The translations under genes were made by a program, and so were the position numbers. A DNA stretch of 64,000 nucleotides from Methylorubrum populi (GTDB lineage Bacteria; Pseudomonadota; Alphaproteobacteria; Rhizobiales; Beijerinckiaceae). Below the pieces are notes generated by a model, which searched no databases, had not been told where the DNA came from, and was given only the letters and a program-made list of their open reading frames with translations. Below are positions 1 to 9,293 of this stretch, piece after piece. Each line of letters opens with the position of its first letter. The stretch's first letter is position 1. The DNA is taken from positions 1,935,001-1,999,000 of the forward strand of contig JAQIIU010000003.1 of assembly GCA_036946625.1 (NCBI GenBank), written 5' to 3'.

Positions 1-1030
1 GGAACCACGCCGCCACCGTCGGCGCGACCATGCCCGACGCGCCGAGGCCCTCCATGACCTGCCGCGCGACGTAGAGCACGAAGCCCGCGCTCACCCCGCC
101 GAGCACGAGTTTCCCGACCCCACCAAAGCGGAAGAACCTTAAGGAAACCGTTGCCGCCACGAGGACCATCGCGAGGTAGAGCAGGGGCGTCGCCAGGAGC
201 ACATCGTACTGGAGCCGGTAGCGCGTGGCATCCAGCCCGGCCCGCTCGTTGCGCGCGATGGTCTCCGGAAGTTGCCAGAAGGGCACAGATTCCGGAGGGG
301 TGAAGCGCTGGCGGATCTGGCTCGGATCGAGGGTGGAGGCCACGAGGTAGACCTCGTGGCTCTCCGGCGGCGAATCCCGTGTGAGAACGCGCACGTCGCG
401 CATCTCCCACCAGCCGTCGTGCAGGATCGCCCGTGCCGCCTCGATCTGCGCGGTGAAGATGCCGGCATCGTCGAACAGGAAGGCGGTGACGCCGGCGAGC
501 GTCGTGGTGCCCTCGACCGCCGTCTCGGCACGGATGATCGCCTGCCCGTCGACGCTGCGCTGGCGCAGCCACAGGTCCTTGCCGGTGCCGGCCTTGGTCG
601 ATTTGGCGAAGATCTTCGCCTCGATCTCGCTGGAGCGCTGCTTGAGCGCGGCGGACAGAGGGTTGTAGGCGCCGATGGTGAGCGCGCCGATGGCCAGCGC
701 CACGAAGGCGCCGGGCTGGAGGAACTGCCAGGCCGAGATGCCGGCGGCCCGCGCCACCACGAGTTCGAGCTTGCGGGAGAGCTGGAGCAGGGCGGCCATG
801 GAGCCGAACAGCACCGCGAAGGGCAGGACGCTCTCGGCCACCGTCGGCGTGCGGTAGAGGGCGAGCTGCGCCATCAGCCCCGTGGACGCCCCTTCCGTAT
901 CGCCGGCGCGCCGCAGCAGTTCGACGAAGTCGAGGGTGTAGACCAGGGCGAAGACGGTGACGAACACGCCCAGGATGGTGCGCACGAAGCGCCACGCGAA
1001 GTAGCGGCCCAGCGTCGCGCCGATCAGCAT
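1..1030 (-). CDS. lptG: LPS export permease LptG, 3' end beyond window
   Basis: Inner-membrane subunit of the LptBFG ABC transporter, which extracts lipopolysaccharide from the inner membrane and passes it to the periplasmic LptC/LptA bridge. About 343 residues are visible from the ATG at 1030. The N-terminus has a membrane segment followed by the family-typical stretch in which the second helix precedes RKLELVVARAAGIS. A long periplasmic beta-jellyroll region follows, and membrane helices resume near the window edge (VLLATPLLYLAMVLVAAT). The C-terminal end lies outside the window, so the gene is partial only because of the cut. It follows lptF on the same strand with a 13 bp gap, the usual lptF-lptG operon. 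Identification is firm from the paired YjgP/YjgQ-type architecture. Confidence 0.93.
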   Translation of the reverse strand, partial: MLIGATLGRYFAWRFVRTILGVFVTVFALVYTLDFVELLRRAGDTEGASTGLMAQLALYRTPTVAESVLPFAVLFGSMAALLQLSRKLELVVARAAGISAWQFLQPGAFVALAIGALTIGAYNPLSAALKQRSSEIEAKIFAKSTKAGTGKDLWLRQRSVDGQAIIRAETAVEGTTTLAGVTAFLFDDAGIFTAQIEAARAILHDGWWEMRDVRVLTRDSPPESHEVYLVASTLDPSQIRQRFTPPESVPFWQLPETIARNERAGLDATRYRLQYDVLLATPLLYLAMVLVAATVSLRFFRFGGVGKLVLGGVSAGFVLYVARQVMEGLGASGMVAPTVAAWF

Positions 1031-1043
1031 GGCGGCGGCTCCC

Positions 1044-2213
1044 TCAGGCCCGTCCGGCCTGCGGGCGCCGCCGCAGGGCGCCCGTGAGCGCGCGCCATTG
1101 CCGGCCGAAGCGCTCGCCGGCCGCGCGGGTGCGGGCCCCGCCGAAGATCAGCAGGCAGGAGAGGGCGATGGTGGCGAGCGGCGCGCCGTAGACCGCCGCC
1201 ACCGCGCCGGGGCTGCGCACGGCGGCGCTGCTGGCGGCAAAGCCGGCGATGCGCAGGCCCACGACGCCGAGCACCGCGCCGGCCACGGCCAGCCCGCGGC
1301 CCTGGCGCGTGGTGCGCGGATCGCCCAGCGCGGCGAACGCGATGAAGGCGAGCGCCAGCGGGTAGAGCCAGGCCGAGAGCCGGTCGTGCAATTCCGCCCG
1401 GAAGCGGCCCTTCTGCAGCCGGTAATAGCCTTCCGAGGTGTCGGGGAAGAACAGGGCCAGCGTCGAGCGCTCGCGCGGCTTGTAGACGGTCTCGGAATCC
1501 GGGGGCGTGAAGGCGGCGAGATCGACGGCGTAGCGCTCGTAGCTCACGATCGAGGAATCGCGGCTGTCCTTCTGCTGCCGGTGGATGCTGCCCTTCTCCA
1601 GCACGAGGTAGGTCTGCCCGTCGACCTCGGCCACGCGCCCGCGCTCGGCGAGGTAGACCACCGCCTTGCCGGCCTCGCGCTTGTCCTGGATGAAGATGCC
1701 CTGGAGCGAGCCGTCGGGCCCGCGCTCGCGGAAATGGAAGGTGATGCCGTTGTCGAGCGCCGTGAACTGGCCTTCCTTGACCACGTTGGCGACGAAGTCG
1801 CCGCGCACCCGCGTCAGCACGTCGCGCAGTTCCTGGAAGGAGGAGGGCATCACCTGGATCGTCAGGAAGGCGACCACGACGCTGACGGCGAGGGCCAGCG
1901 TCACGAAGGGCCGCAGCAACTGGCGCGGCGGCATGCCGGCGGCCGACATCACGATCAGCTCGGAATCGCCGTTGAGCTTGTTCAGGGCATAGACGCAGGC
2001 GATGAACAGGGCCACCGGCGCGATCACCGTGATCAGGGTCGGCAGCGACAGGCCGGTGATGAACAGGAAGACGAGGATCGTCTGCCCCTTCGCCGTGACG
2101 AGGTCGAGTTCGCGCAGGGCCTGCGTCACCCAGATCGTGCCGGTGAGCCCGATCAGGCAGGCGAGGAAGGCCCCGAGCGCGATCCTGAATATGTAGCGCT
2201 CGATCTGCGTCAT
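1044..2213 (-). CDS. lptF: LPS export permease LptF
   Basis: Partner permease of LptG in the LptB2FG lipopolysaccharide extractor. I chose the ATG at 2213 (MTQIERYIFRIALGAFLA) because this is the family N-terminus; the frame stays open 68 codons further upstream, but that stretch is arginine-rich non-coding translation. The protein has 389 residues, close to the usual LptF size. N-terminal helices are followed by the conserved NGDSELIVMSAAGMPPRQL segment, a periplasmic beta domain of about 150 residues, and C-terminal helices (LAFIAFAALGDPR, VVGLRIAGFAASS). lptG starts 13 bp downstream, so the two are co-transcribed. It diverges from pepA across a 344 bp spacer, as in many Gram-negative bacteria. 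Confidence 0.94.
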   Translation of the reverse strand: MTQIERYIFRIALGAFLACLIGLTGTIWVTQALRELDLVTAKGQTILVFLFITGLSLPTLITVIAPVALFIACVYALNKLNGDSELIVMSAAGMPPRQLLRPFVTLALAVSVVVAFLTIQVMPSSFQELRDVLTRVRGDFVANVVKEGQFTALDNGITFHFRERGPDGSLQGIFIQDKREAGKAVVYLAERGRVAEVDGQTYLVLEKGSIHRQQKDSRDSSIVSYERYAVDLAAFTPPDSETVYKPRERSTLALFFPDTSEGYYRLQKGRFRAELHDRLSAWLYPLALAFIAFAALGDPRTTRQGRGLAVAGAVLGVVGLRIAGFAASSAAVRSPGAVAAVYGAPLATIALSCLLIFGGARTRAAGERFGRQWRALTGALRRRPQAGRA

Positions 2214-2557
2214 CCTGCGCCTACGACCCCGAACCCGTCCCTGCTCGCCGCCGCGACGGCACCCCGCATTCTCGCCCGCCGCCGCGCCCGGGCCAAGCGG
2301 CCGGGCATGCCGAGCCTCGGGGCGCCCGGAATGAGGCCGTTTCGCGGCGCGGGCGGGCGGGGCTGAGGCGAGGCCGGGGGCGGCCTCCGGCGCCGTGCGC
2401 GCCACCGCGACCGTCATCCGCTCTGACGCACCTCGCCCGCGGCCCCGTCACACGTCCGCCCCGCGTTGCGTTCTGCGTCTCAGCGGGTACACAGGTTCGC
2501 CGGTCTTTGCGAGGCGCGCGAAGGGCCGGCGGCAGACGGGTGGAAAGCGAAGCGCAC
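2214..2557. promoter_or_regulatory. divergent lptF/pepA intergenic region
   Basis: A 344 bp spacer between two divergent genes, so it must hold promoters for lptF (leftward) and pepA (rightward). It is very GC-rich and I cannot point to a convincing -35/-10 pair. A GGAAAG ribosome-binding stretch lies just before the pepA ATG at 2558. No small gene or repeat was recognised. Confidence 0.4.
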
Positions 2558-4051
2558 ATGGCCGGTGGGATCGAAATCGCCTTTGAACCGCTCGCATCGC
2601 GCGGCCGCGGGGGCGACCTCGTGGTGTTCGTCGGCGACGACCTCGCCCTGTCGCGTGCCGCCTCCGAGGCGCTCGGGCACGCCGGCGCCGCGCTGGTGGC
2701 CCGCGCCGCCGCGGGCGAGCGCTTCAAGGGCAAGGCGCAGTCGGCGCTCAGCCTGCCGGCCCCGGCGGACGTCGAGGCCGACCGGCTGGTGGTGATCGGC
2801 CTCGGCTCGGAGAAGGACCGGGCCAAGACCGACTGGACGCTGCTCGGCGGCTTCACCGCGGGCAAGGTCGGGGCGCGCTCGGCCCGGGTCGTGCTCGATT
2901 GGCCGGGACTCGACGGCAGCCCCCGGGACGTCGCCGACTTCACCCTGGGCGCGCGCCTGCGCAGCTACCGCTTCGACCGCTACAAGACCAAGAAGAAGGA
3001 CGAGGACGAGGCGAACGCCGCGCTCACCCTCCTCGTGGCCGATCCGGCCGCGGCGCAGGCCGCCGCGGGAGACGCCGACGCGGTGGCCGAGGGCGTGATC
3101 CTCGCCCGCGACCTCGTCAACGAGCCGCCGAACGTCCTCTATCCCGAAGAATACGCCCGCCGGGTGTCGGAGCTGACCCGCCTCGGTGTCGAGGTCGAGA
3201 TCCTCGACATCGCGCGGATGAAGGAGCTCGGCATGGGCGCCCTGCTCGCGGTGGCTCAAGGGTCGGCCCGCGAGCCGCGGGTGGCGATCCTGCGCTGGAA
3301 CGGGGCGGAGGACGCCGCGGCGCCCCCGCTGGCGCTGATCGGCAAGGGCGTGGTGTTCGATTCCGGCGGCGTCTCGATCAAGTCGGCCGGCGGCATGGAG
3401 GACATGAAGGGCGACATGGGCGGCTCGGCCGCCGTCGTCGGCACCCTGCATGCGCTGGCCGCCCGCAAGGCCAAGGCGAACGTGATCGGCGCCATCGGCA
3501 TCGTCGAGAACATGCCCGACGGCAATTCCTATCGCCCGTCCGACATCGTCACCTCGCTCTCGGGCCAGACCATCGAGGTCATCAACACCGACGCCGAAGG
3601 CCGCCTCGTGCTGGCCGACGTGCTCTGGCACGTGCAGGCGACCTACAAGCCCAAGGCGATGATCGATCTGGCCACCCTCACCGGCGCGATCATCGTGGCG
3701 CTGGGCCAGGACATCGCCGGCCTGTTCTCCAACGACGACGCGCTCTCGGCGCAGATCGCCGCGGCGGGCGAGGCGGCGGGCGAGAAGGTGTGGCGGATGC
3801 CGCTGATCCCGGCCTTCGACAAGGCGATCGACTCGAAGTTCGCCGACATGAAGAACACCGGCGGGCGCCACGGCGGCGCGGCGACCGCCGCCGCCTTCCT
3901 CAAGCGCTACGTCAACGACGTGCCCTGGGCCCATCTCGACATCGCGGGCGTCGGCATGTCCTCCACCCCCTCCGAGATCAACCGGAGCTGGGGCGCGGGC
4001 TGGGGCGTGCGCCTGCTCGACCGGCTCGTGCGCGAACACTACGAGCGGTGA
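2558..4051 (+). CDS. pepA: leucyl aminopeptidase (M17 family)
   Basis: Cytosolic dinuclear metal aminopeptidase that removes N-terminal residues, especially leucine, from peptides. The ATG at 2558 gives 497 residues, the normal M17 length; an in-frame ATG at 2507 only adds basic junk. The N-terminal domain is variable. The C-terminal catalytic domain shows KGVVFDSGGVSIK (metal-binding lysine near residue 263), MKGDMGGSAAV, and the family signature NTDAEGRL at about residues 343-350. All expected metal ligands seem present. It diverges from lptF, a conserved neighbourhood. E. coli PepA also binds DNA, but nothing here shows that this protein does. The putative membrane protein at 4114 follows in the same direction. 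Confidence 0.95.
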   Translation: MAGGIEIAFEPLASRGRGGDLVVFVGDDLALSRAASEALGHAGAALVARAAAGERFKGKAQSALSLPAPADVEADRLVVIGLGSEKDRAKTDWTLLGGFTAGKVGARSARVVLDWPGLDGSPRDVADFTLGARLRSYRFDRYKTKKKDEDEANAALTLLVADPAAAQAAAGDADAVAEGVILARDLVNEPPNVLYPEEYARRVSELTRLGVEVEILDIARMKELGMGALLAVAQGSAREPRVAILRWNGAEDAAAPPLALIGKGVVFDSGGVSIKSAGGMEDMKGDMGGSAAVVGTLHALAARKAKANVIGAIGIVENMPDGNSYRPSDIVTSLSGQTIEVINTDAEGRLVLADVLWHVQATYKPKAMIDLATLTGAIIVALGQDIAGLFSNDDALSAQIAAAGEAAGEKVWRMPLIPAFDKAIDSKFADMKNTGGRHGGAATAAAFLKRYVNDVPWAHLDIAGVGMSSTPSEINRSWGAGWGVRLLDRLVREHYER

Positions 4052-4113
4052 GCCGGGCCGGAGCACTCGCCGCCGGCCCGGAGGCCGGAGCGGCGGAAGG
4101 ACGCACGTCGAGA

Positions 4114-4857
4114 ATGGCCTGGACCGTCGCCGCGGCGCCGCTGATCGCGGCGCTCGCCGTGCTCTTCGCCGTCTTCCTCACCGGCTTCGACGGGCGCAGC
4201 CCGATGCCGCCGGACGTGGCGGCGCATTTCTACGGCTTCTTCCTCGACCGCTACCCGCTCTTCGCCTTCGCGCTGGTCTACGGGCTCGCCCGCATCCTCG
4301 CCGTGGCGCTGGCGCCGGGACGCGCCTCCCTGGTCCGGCGGCTCGTCGGCGGGGCGATCGGCCTCGTCCTGGTGCTGGGCCTGAGCCTGCATCCGACCTT
4401 CGGCGGCCTCGTGCTGCGCGCGGGCTTCGGCACCGGCGCCGGCGCCTTCCTCAACGGCACGCCGATGGCGGCGGCCTATCTCCTCGGCGCGGCGGCGGCC
4501 GCGGGCCTGTTCGGGCTCGCCCTGGGGCTCGGCGTGCTCCTGACCGGCCGCCCAAGTCTTTCACCTGCTCCTCTTTCGCCCGCCTCTCCACCCGCGCGAA
4601 GCCGCCGGCACCGGGCCGCGCGCGCCCTGCTCGGAGGGCTCGCGGGCTTCCTGGCCCTGTGGTTCGCCGCGGCGCTGATCGGACTCGCCCGCGAAGCCGG
4701 GTTCGGCCCGTGGCCGCGCCGGCCGCTCGACGCCCGCGACCTCGCCGCCGCCGCAGGGCTGCTCACGGCGGCCGCCCTGCCGCACGTGCTGGTGGTGGCC
4801 CTCCGCCTCAAAGGGGGACGATCGGGGGCATTCGGTGACGATATGCGCCGTTCGTGA
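4114..4857 (+). CDS. hypothetical multi-pass membrane protein
   Basis: Predicted inner-membrane protein of 247 residues; function not recognised. The ATG at 4114 is preceded by GGAAGG about 13 bp upstream and begins MAWTVAAAPLIAALAVLFAVF, a good first membrane helix. Roughly six hydrophobic segments can be seen. A proline/serine/arginine-rich loop lies in the middle (about residues 150-170), and an amphipathic stretch precedes the last helix. The frame is open far upstream inside pepA, but that is out-of-phase translation. It lies 62 bp after pepA and could be co-transcribed with it. No enzymatic motif was found. Confidence 0.7.
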   Translation: MAWTVAAAPLIAALAVLFAVFLTGFDGRSPMPPDVAAHFYGFFLDRYPLFAFALVYGLARILAVALAPGRASLVRRLVGGAIGLVLVLGLSLHPTFGGLVLRAGFGTGAGAFLNGTPMAAAYLLGAAAAAGLFGLALGLGVLLTGRPSLSPAPLSPASPPARSRRHRAARALLGGLAGFLALWFAAALIGLAREAGFGPWPRRPLDARDLAAAAGLLTAAALPHVLVVALRLKGGRSGAFGDDMRRS

Positions 4858-4990
4858 CCGCGGCTCCCGCGGCATCATCCGGCGCGGGTTGATCCGGCGC
4901 GCCGGAAACGCTTAAGCCTCTGCGGAAGCGGCAGGGCCGGCGCGAGGCCGGTCGCCATAAGCCGCTCGCGCGACGGGCAGGAGGACGAGG

Positions 4991-6736
4991 ATGGCGCAAG
5001 ACCGGAGCGCGGAGCGCCCTTGGCCGGCCCCTTGGCTGACCGCCTATCCCCCCGGCATCCCCCCCGCGATCGACGTCGAGGCGGTCGGGACGGTGGTCGA
5101 TCTGTTCGACCGCAGCGTGCTGCGCTTCGCCGAGCGTCCGGCCCTCACCTGCTTCGGGGCGAGCCTGCGCTACCGCGAGGTCGGCGCGGCGGCCCAGGCC
5201 GTGGCGGCGTGGCTCGCCGCGCAAGGCTACGGCAAGGGGACGGAGAGGAGGACAGGCGCCGACGGGATCGGTGACCGCATCGCGGTGATGATGCCCAACG
5301 TTCCGGCCTGTCCCATCACGCTGCTCGGCGTGCTGGTGGCCGGCTGCACGGTGGTGAACGTCAACCCGCTCTACACCCCGCGCGAACTCGCCGCGCAGAT
5401 CAACGATTCCGGCGCCCGCGTCCTGTTCGTGCTGGAGAACTTCTGCCACACCGTCGAGCGGGCGCTGCCGCAGATGCCGGGCGTGGAGCGGGTCGTCGTG
5501 GCGGGGCCCGGCGACGCGCTCGGGCTGAAGGGGCGGCTCGTCGATTTCGTGTCGCGCCGGGTGAAGCGGGCGGTGCCGCCCTTCGCGCTGCCGGCCGCGC
5601 GCACCCTGCGGTTCGAGGCGGTGCTGCGAGCGGGCCGCGGCCTGAAGCGGCCGACCGTGGCGGTCGAGCCCGGCGACGTCGCCTTCCTGCAATATACCGG
5701 CGGCACCACGGGCGTGGCCAAGGCGGCGATGCTGACCCACCGCAACGTCATGGCCAATGTCGAGCAGAGCCGGCTGTGGTTCCGCGGCTCGGACGAGAAT
5801 CCGGACGAGCGCGTGGCGGTGACGGCGCTGCCGCTCTACCACATCTTCGCGCTCACCGCCTGCTTCCTGTTCTTCTTCCGGCTCGGCGGCTGCTGCCTGC
5901 TGATCCCGAACCCGCGCGACATCGACGGCTTCGTGAAGACGCTTGCCCGCACGCGGTTCACGAACTTCGCGGGCGTCAACACGCTGTTCAACGCGTTGAA
6001 CAACCACCCGAAGATCGGCACGGTCGACTTCTCGAAGGTCGAGTACGTGGTCGGCGGCGGCATGGCGGTGCAGTCGGCCGTGGCGGCGCGCTGGAAGGCG
6101 ATCACCGGCCAGACCATCCTCGAAGGCTACGGCCTGTCGGAGACCTCGCCGGTGGTGAGCGTCAACCCGCTCGGGCTCGCCGACTGGACCGGCACGATCG
6201 GCTATCCCTTGCCCTCGACCGAGGTGTCGATCCGGGCCGAGGACGGCACGGCGCTGCCCTTCGGCGTGCCGGGCGAACTCTGCGTGCGCGGCCCCCAGGT
6301 CATGGCCGGCTACTGGAACCGCCCCGACGAGACCGCCAGGGTGACGACGGAGGACGGCTTCTTCCGCACCGGCGACGTGGCGGTGATGACCCCCGACGGG
6401 CAGGTCCGCATCGTCGACCGGATGAAGGACATGATCCTGGTCTCAGGGTTCAACGTCTATCCGAACGAGGTCGAGGACGTGCTCGCCACCCATCCGGGCG
6501 TGCTCGAATGCGCGGTGGTCGGCGCGCCCTGCCCCGACAGCGGCGAGATGGTGGTGGCGCACGTGGTGCTGCGTGATCCCTCGGTGAGCCCGGACGCCCT
6601 GAAGGCGCACGCCCGGGCCGGCCTCACCGGTTACAAGGTGCCGCGCCGGATCGTGCTGCACGAGACGCTGCCCAAGACCAATGTCGGCAAGGTGCTGCGC
6701 CGGGCGCTGCGGGAGGAGGGTTCGACGGTCGGGTAA
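4991..6736 (+). CDS. fadD: long-chain fatty-acid--CoA ligase
   Basis: AMP-forming acyl-CoA synthetase that activates long-chain fatty acids to CoA thioesters for beta-oxidation or lipid recycling. It has 581 residues, in the range of FadD enzymes. Motifs in order: the P-loop-like AMP-binding motif YTGGTTGVAKAAMLTHRN at about residue 235; the A4/A5 region ILEGYGLSETSPV, typical of FadD; FRTGDVAVM, containing the ATP-ribose aspartate; and the C-terminal hinge DRMKDMILVSGFNVYPNEVEDVL. The catalytic lysine is in the C-terminal LPKTNVGKVLRR. An unusual acidic/basic insert of about 15 residues (around residues 80-95) precedes DRIAVMMPN. The ATG at 4991 has AGGAGGACGAGG just upstream, a strong ribosome-binding site. 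Confidence 0.93.
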   Translation: MAQDRSAERPWPAPWLTAYPPGIPPAIDVEAVGTVVDLFDRSVLRFAERPALTCFGASLRYREVGAAAQAVAAWLAAQGYGKGTERRTGADGIGDRIAVMMPNVPACPITLLGVLVAGCTVVNVNPLYTPRELAAQINDSGARVLFVLENFCHTVERALPQMPGVERVVVAGPGDALGLKGRLVDFVSRRVKRAVPPFALPAARTLRFEAVLRAGRGLKRPTVAVEPGDVAFLQYTGGTTGVAKAAMLTHRNVMANVEQSRLWFRGSDENPDERVAVTALPLYHIFALTACFLFFFRLGGCCLLIPNPRDIDGFVKTLARTRFTNFAGVNTLFNALNNHPKIGTVDFSKVEYVVGGGMAVQSAVAARWKAITGQTILEGYGLSETSPVVSVNPLGLADWTGTIGYPLPSTEVSIRAEDGTALPFGVPGELCVRGPQVMAGYWNRPDETARVTTEDGFFRTGDVAVMTPDGQVRIVDRMKDMILVSGFNVYPNEVEDVLATHPGVLECAVVGAPCPDSGEMVVAHVVLRDPSVSPDALKAHARAGLTGYKVPRRIVLHETLPKTNVGKVLRRALREEGSTVG

Positions 6737-7319
6737 GGGCTCAGCCCCTTCGGCACGCGCCGACGACCCGGTCGAGGCGCAAGGACCGGGCGGTCGTCCC
6801 CGCCGGGGATCAGGCGCCCGCCGAGGGCGAGGCAGCGCCGCGCGGCCCAGGCCTCGGCGATCGCCGCCCGGTCGGCAGCCGTGCCGATCATCGGCGGGGG
6901 AGGGGCGCGTCCGTCGCGGTCGGCGTGGAGCAGGCGCTCCCGCTCGGCCTGCCCCCGCTCGGGCAGGGCAGGCGAAGGCAGCGGATGCCGGCCTCGCCGA
7001 CATGCAGGTGGACGGTCATCCTCGGTCCTTCCTCGACGCGCGGTGACCGAGAGCCCGACCGCGGGCTGCCCGAAGGCAAAGCCATGCCACCGCGCCCGTG
7101 TCTTCCCAGCCCGGATCGGCTCGCCGGCAAAGACCGGCAAATCATTGCGAGGGCTGGATATTCTTCATGATGCCGGCTCTTGCCCGGCCGCACCCCTTGC
7201 ACAGCGAAGGGCGGGCGGGCGCAGGAAATCGCACGAATCCGAAGGTTTCGCTCCGGGCTATTGTGCAATGCGGAACCGCGCTCGGCAGCGATCATTGCCC
7301 CCTGACGAGGAGGTGATCG
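6737..7319. other. intergenic region with possible degenerate ORF
   Basis: 583 bp without a convincing intact gene. On the minus strand a short frame starts at an ATG at 7019 (MTVHLHVGEAGIRCLRL) and stops at 6888. A second minus frame over the same stretch reads protein-like for a further ~45 codons (AADRAAIAEAWAARRCLALGG). The pair looks like one small gene broken by a frameshift, but I recognise no family and the evidence is weak. The right end (7200-7319) is less GC-rich and supplies the leader of the mscS gene, ending in a strong GAGGAGGTGAT ribosome-binding site. Confidence 0.3.
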
Positions 7320-8483
7320 ATGGCGCAAGCGCACGCATTCTTCGACGACCTGATCGGCTGGATCGTCCAATTGCCCTGGTGGCTGGCGAGTCCCGTGCTG
7401 ATCGCCGGCTGCTGCGCCCTGGTGCTGCCCCTGCACGGGATGGCGTTCCGCTTCGCGCAAGCGCGGGTGAGCGGGAGGAGCCTGTTCTGGCGCTCGCTCG
7501 TGTCGCGCACCCGCGGCCCGAGCCGGCTCGCCCTGCTCGTCGTGTCCCTGGCGCTCGCCTCGTCCACCGCGCCCCTGACCTGGGAGGTGCGGCTCGTCGT
7601 CAACCAAGTGCTGCTCGTCGCCTTCGTGACCCTGGCGGGCTGGACCTGCGCCACCGCGATCCACATCGCCACGGTGATCTATCTGCGCCGCTTCAAGCTC
7701 GACACGGAGGACAACCTGCTCGCGCGCAAGCACTTCACCCAGATGCGCATCCTGGAGCGGGCGGCGATGACCCTGGTGGCGATGATCACCGCCGCGATCG
7801 CGCTGATGACCTTCGAACCGGTGCGGCAATACGGGGTGAGCCTGCTCGCCTCGGCGGGCGCCGCCGGCCTGATCCTCGGCCTCGCGATGCAGCCGGTGCT
7901 CTCCAACCTCGTGGCCGGCATCCAGATCGCCATCACCCAGCCGATCCGGATCGAGGACGCGATCATCGTCGAGAACGAGTGGGGCTGGGTCGAAGAGATC
8001 ACCGCGACCTACGTGGTGGTGCGGCTGTGGGACTGGCGCCGCCTCGTGCTGCCCTTGACCTACTTCATCCAGAAGCCGTTCCAGAACTGGACCCGGGACG
8101 GCGCCTCCCTGATCGGCAGCGTGTTCCTCTACGTCGACCACATGGCCCCGATCGAGGCGATGCGGACGGAGCTGAGGCGCGTGGCCGCCGCGTCCCGGCT
8201 CTGGGACGGCAACGTCGTCAACCTTCAGGTCTCGGACGCCCGGGAGGGCGTGATCGAACTGCGGATGCTGGTGAGCGCGCGCAACGCGCCCCAGACCTGG
8301 GACCTGCGCTGCGAGGTGCGCGAGAAGATGATCGCCTTCCTGCAGAAGGAACACCCCTCGGCCCTGCCGCGCCAGCGCGCGGAGTGGGTGAACCCCGATC
8401 CGCCCTATCCCGACCAGCAGAGCGGGACCGGACGCTGGGATCGGCGCCCGGCCGGAAACGACGCCCGCGCCGCGGCCGCCTGA
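7320..8483 (+). CDS. MscS-family mechanosensitive channel
   Basis: Small-conductance mechanosensitive channel-like inner-membrane protein of 387 residues; it would release solutes on hypo-osmotic shock. Several N-terminal membrane helices (residues ~15-120) precede the pore-lining helix region SLLASAGAAGLILGLAMQPVLSNLVAGIQI, the conserved MscS TM3 pattern, followed by the beta domain start TQPIRIEDAIIV...WVEEITATYVVVRLWDWRRLVLPLTYFIQKPFQNW. A C-terminal alpha/beta vestibule domain follows, then a charged tail. The ATG at 7320 is preceded by a near-ideal ribosome-binding site (GAGGAGGTGAT, 4 bp spacing). It converges on the dsbA-like gene with a 30 bp gap. Confidence 0.9.
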   Translation: MAQAHAFFDDLIGWIVQLPWWLASPVLIAGCCALVLPLHGMAFRFAQARVSGRSLFWRSLVSRTRGPSRLALLVVSLALASSTAPLTWEVRLVVNQVLLVAFVTLAGWTCATAIHIATVIYLRRFKLDTEDNLLARKHFTQMRILERAAMTLVAMITAAIALMTFEPVRQYGVSLLASAGAAGLILGLAMQPVLSNLVAGIQIAITQPIRIEDAIIVENEWGWVEEITATYVVVRLWDWRRLVLPLTYFIQKPFQNWTRDGASLIGSVFLYVDHMAPIEAMRTELRRVAAASRLWDGNVVNLQVSDAREGVIELRMLVSARNAPQTWDLRCEVREKMIAFLQKEHPSALPRQRAEWVNPDPPYPDQQSGTGRWDRRPAGNDARAAAA

Positions 8484-8513
8484 ATCGAGATCCGTTCCGT
8501 CAGTGCGAAGGCC

Positions 8514-9293
8514 TCAGCAGCTCGCGTGGCCGCACTGGCGCATGTCGGTGATGGTCTTGCGCATCGGCTCGACGCCGACCGCGCCGGGCAGGATCTCGTC
8601 GCCGATCACGAAGGCGGGGGTGCCCGACAGGCTGAGCTTGTCGCCGAGCCCGACATTCTCGGCGAGCGCGGCCTTCACCTCGGATCCTTGCGCATCCTTC
8701 TTCAGGCGCTCGATGTCGAGGCCGAGATCCTTGGCGACCGCGAACGCGCGCTCGCCGTTGACGCGCCCCTTGCTCTCCAGGAGCTTGGCGTGGAAATCGA
8801 ACATCTTCTCGGGCTTGAGCTGCTGCTTGGCGGCCAGCGCGATCTTGCTCGCCTCCAGCGACTCGGCGCCGAGCACGGGGAAGTCCTTGAGCACCACCCG
8901 CAGCTTCGGATCGGACTTGATCAGGGCCTGCACGTCCGAGAACGCCTTTCGGCAATAGCCGCAATTGTAGTCGAAGAACTCGACCAGGGTGACGTCGCCG
9001 TTCGGATTGCCGGCGACGATGCCGTGGGGCGAGTTGGTCAGCGCCTCCTGCGACTCCTTGAGCGCGGCGGCCTGGGCCAGCTTCTGCGTCTCCTGGGCCC
9101 GGCGCTCGCCCTCGGCGATCGCCTCCTGCAGCACGTCGGGATTCTTGACGAGGTAGTCCTTGACGATCCCCTCGATCGCCTTGCGCTGGGCGTCGGTGAA
9201 GGGGGCGGCCTCTTCCGCGCGGGCGCCCGCGGCCGCGCCGAGCGCGAGACCGCCGGCGAGGGCGAGGGCGGAAACGGAGCGGGAGAACGGCAT
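8514..9293 (-). CDS. DsbA-family thiol:disulfide oxidoreductase
   Basis: Periplasmic thioredoxin-fold protein of 259 residues. An N-terminal signal peptide (residues ~1-26, ending AGARA) is followed by a helical region that resembles the Scs/BdbD-type N-terminal extension. The thioredoxin domain follows, with active-site CGYC at residues 111-114 in VEFFDYNCGYCRKAF, and the cis-proline loop LSGTPAFVIG. The protein ends QCGHASC, with two extra cysteines. I chose the ATG at 9293 because GAGGTG lies just upstream; an in-frame GTG two codons earlier is possible. The CGYC motif and extension fit the DsbA/Com1/ScsC-like group rather than classical CPHC DsbA, so it may act as an isomerase or copper-stress protein. 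Confidence 0.88.
   Translation of the reverse strand: MPFSRSVSALALAGGLALGAAAGARAEEAAPFTDAQRKAIEGIVKDYLVKNPDVLQEAIAEGERRAQETQKLAQAAALKESQEALTNSPHGIVAGNPNGDVTLVEFFDYNCGYCRKAFSDVQALIKSDPKLRVVLKDFPVLGAESLEASKIALAAKQQLKPEKMFDFHAKLLESKGRVNGERAFAVAKDLGLDIERLKKDAQGSEVKAALAENVGLGDKLSLSGTPAFVIGDEILPGAVGVEPMRKTITDMRQCGHASC

Noticed and set aside
1029..2366. Plus-strand open frame of 445 codons
   Set aside because: Antisense to lptF, which is complete and motif-rich.
4808..6007. Long minus-strand open frame of 399 codons
   Set aside because: It lies opposite the acyl-CoA ligase, has no recognisable motifs and is dominated by R, H, D and G, typical of antisense translation in GC-rich DNA.
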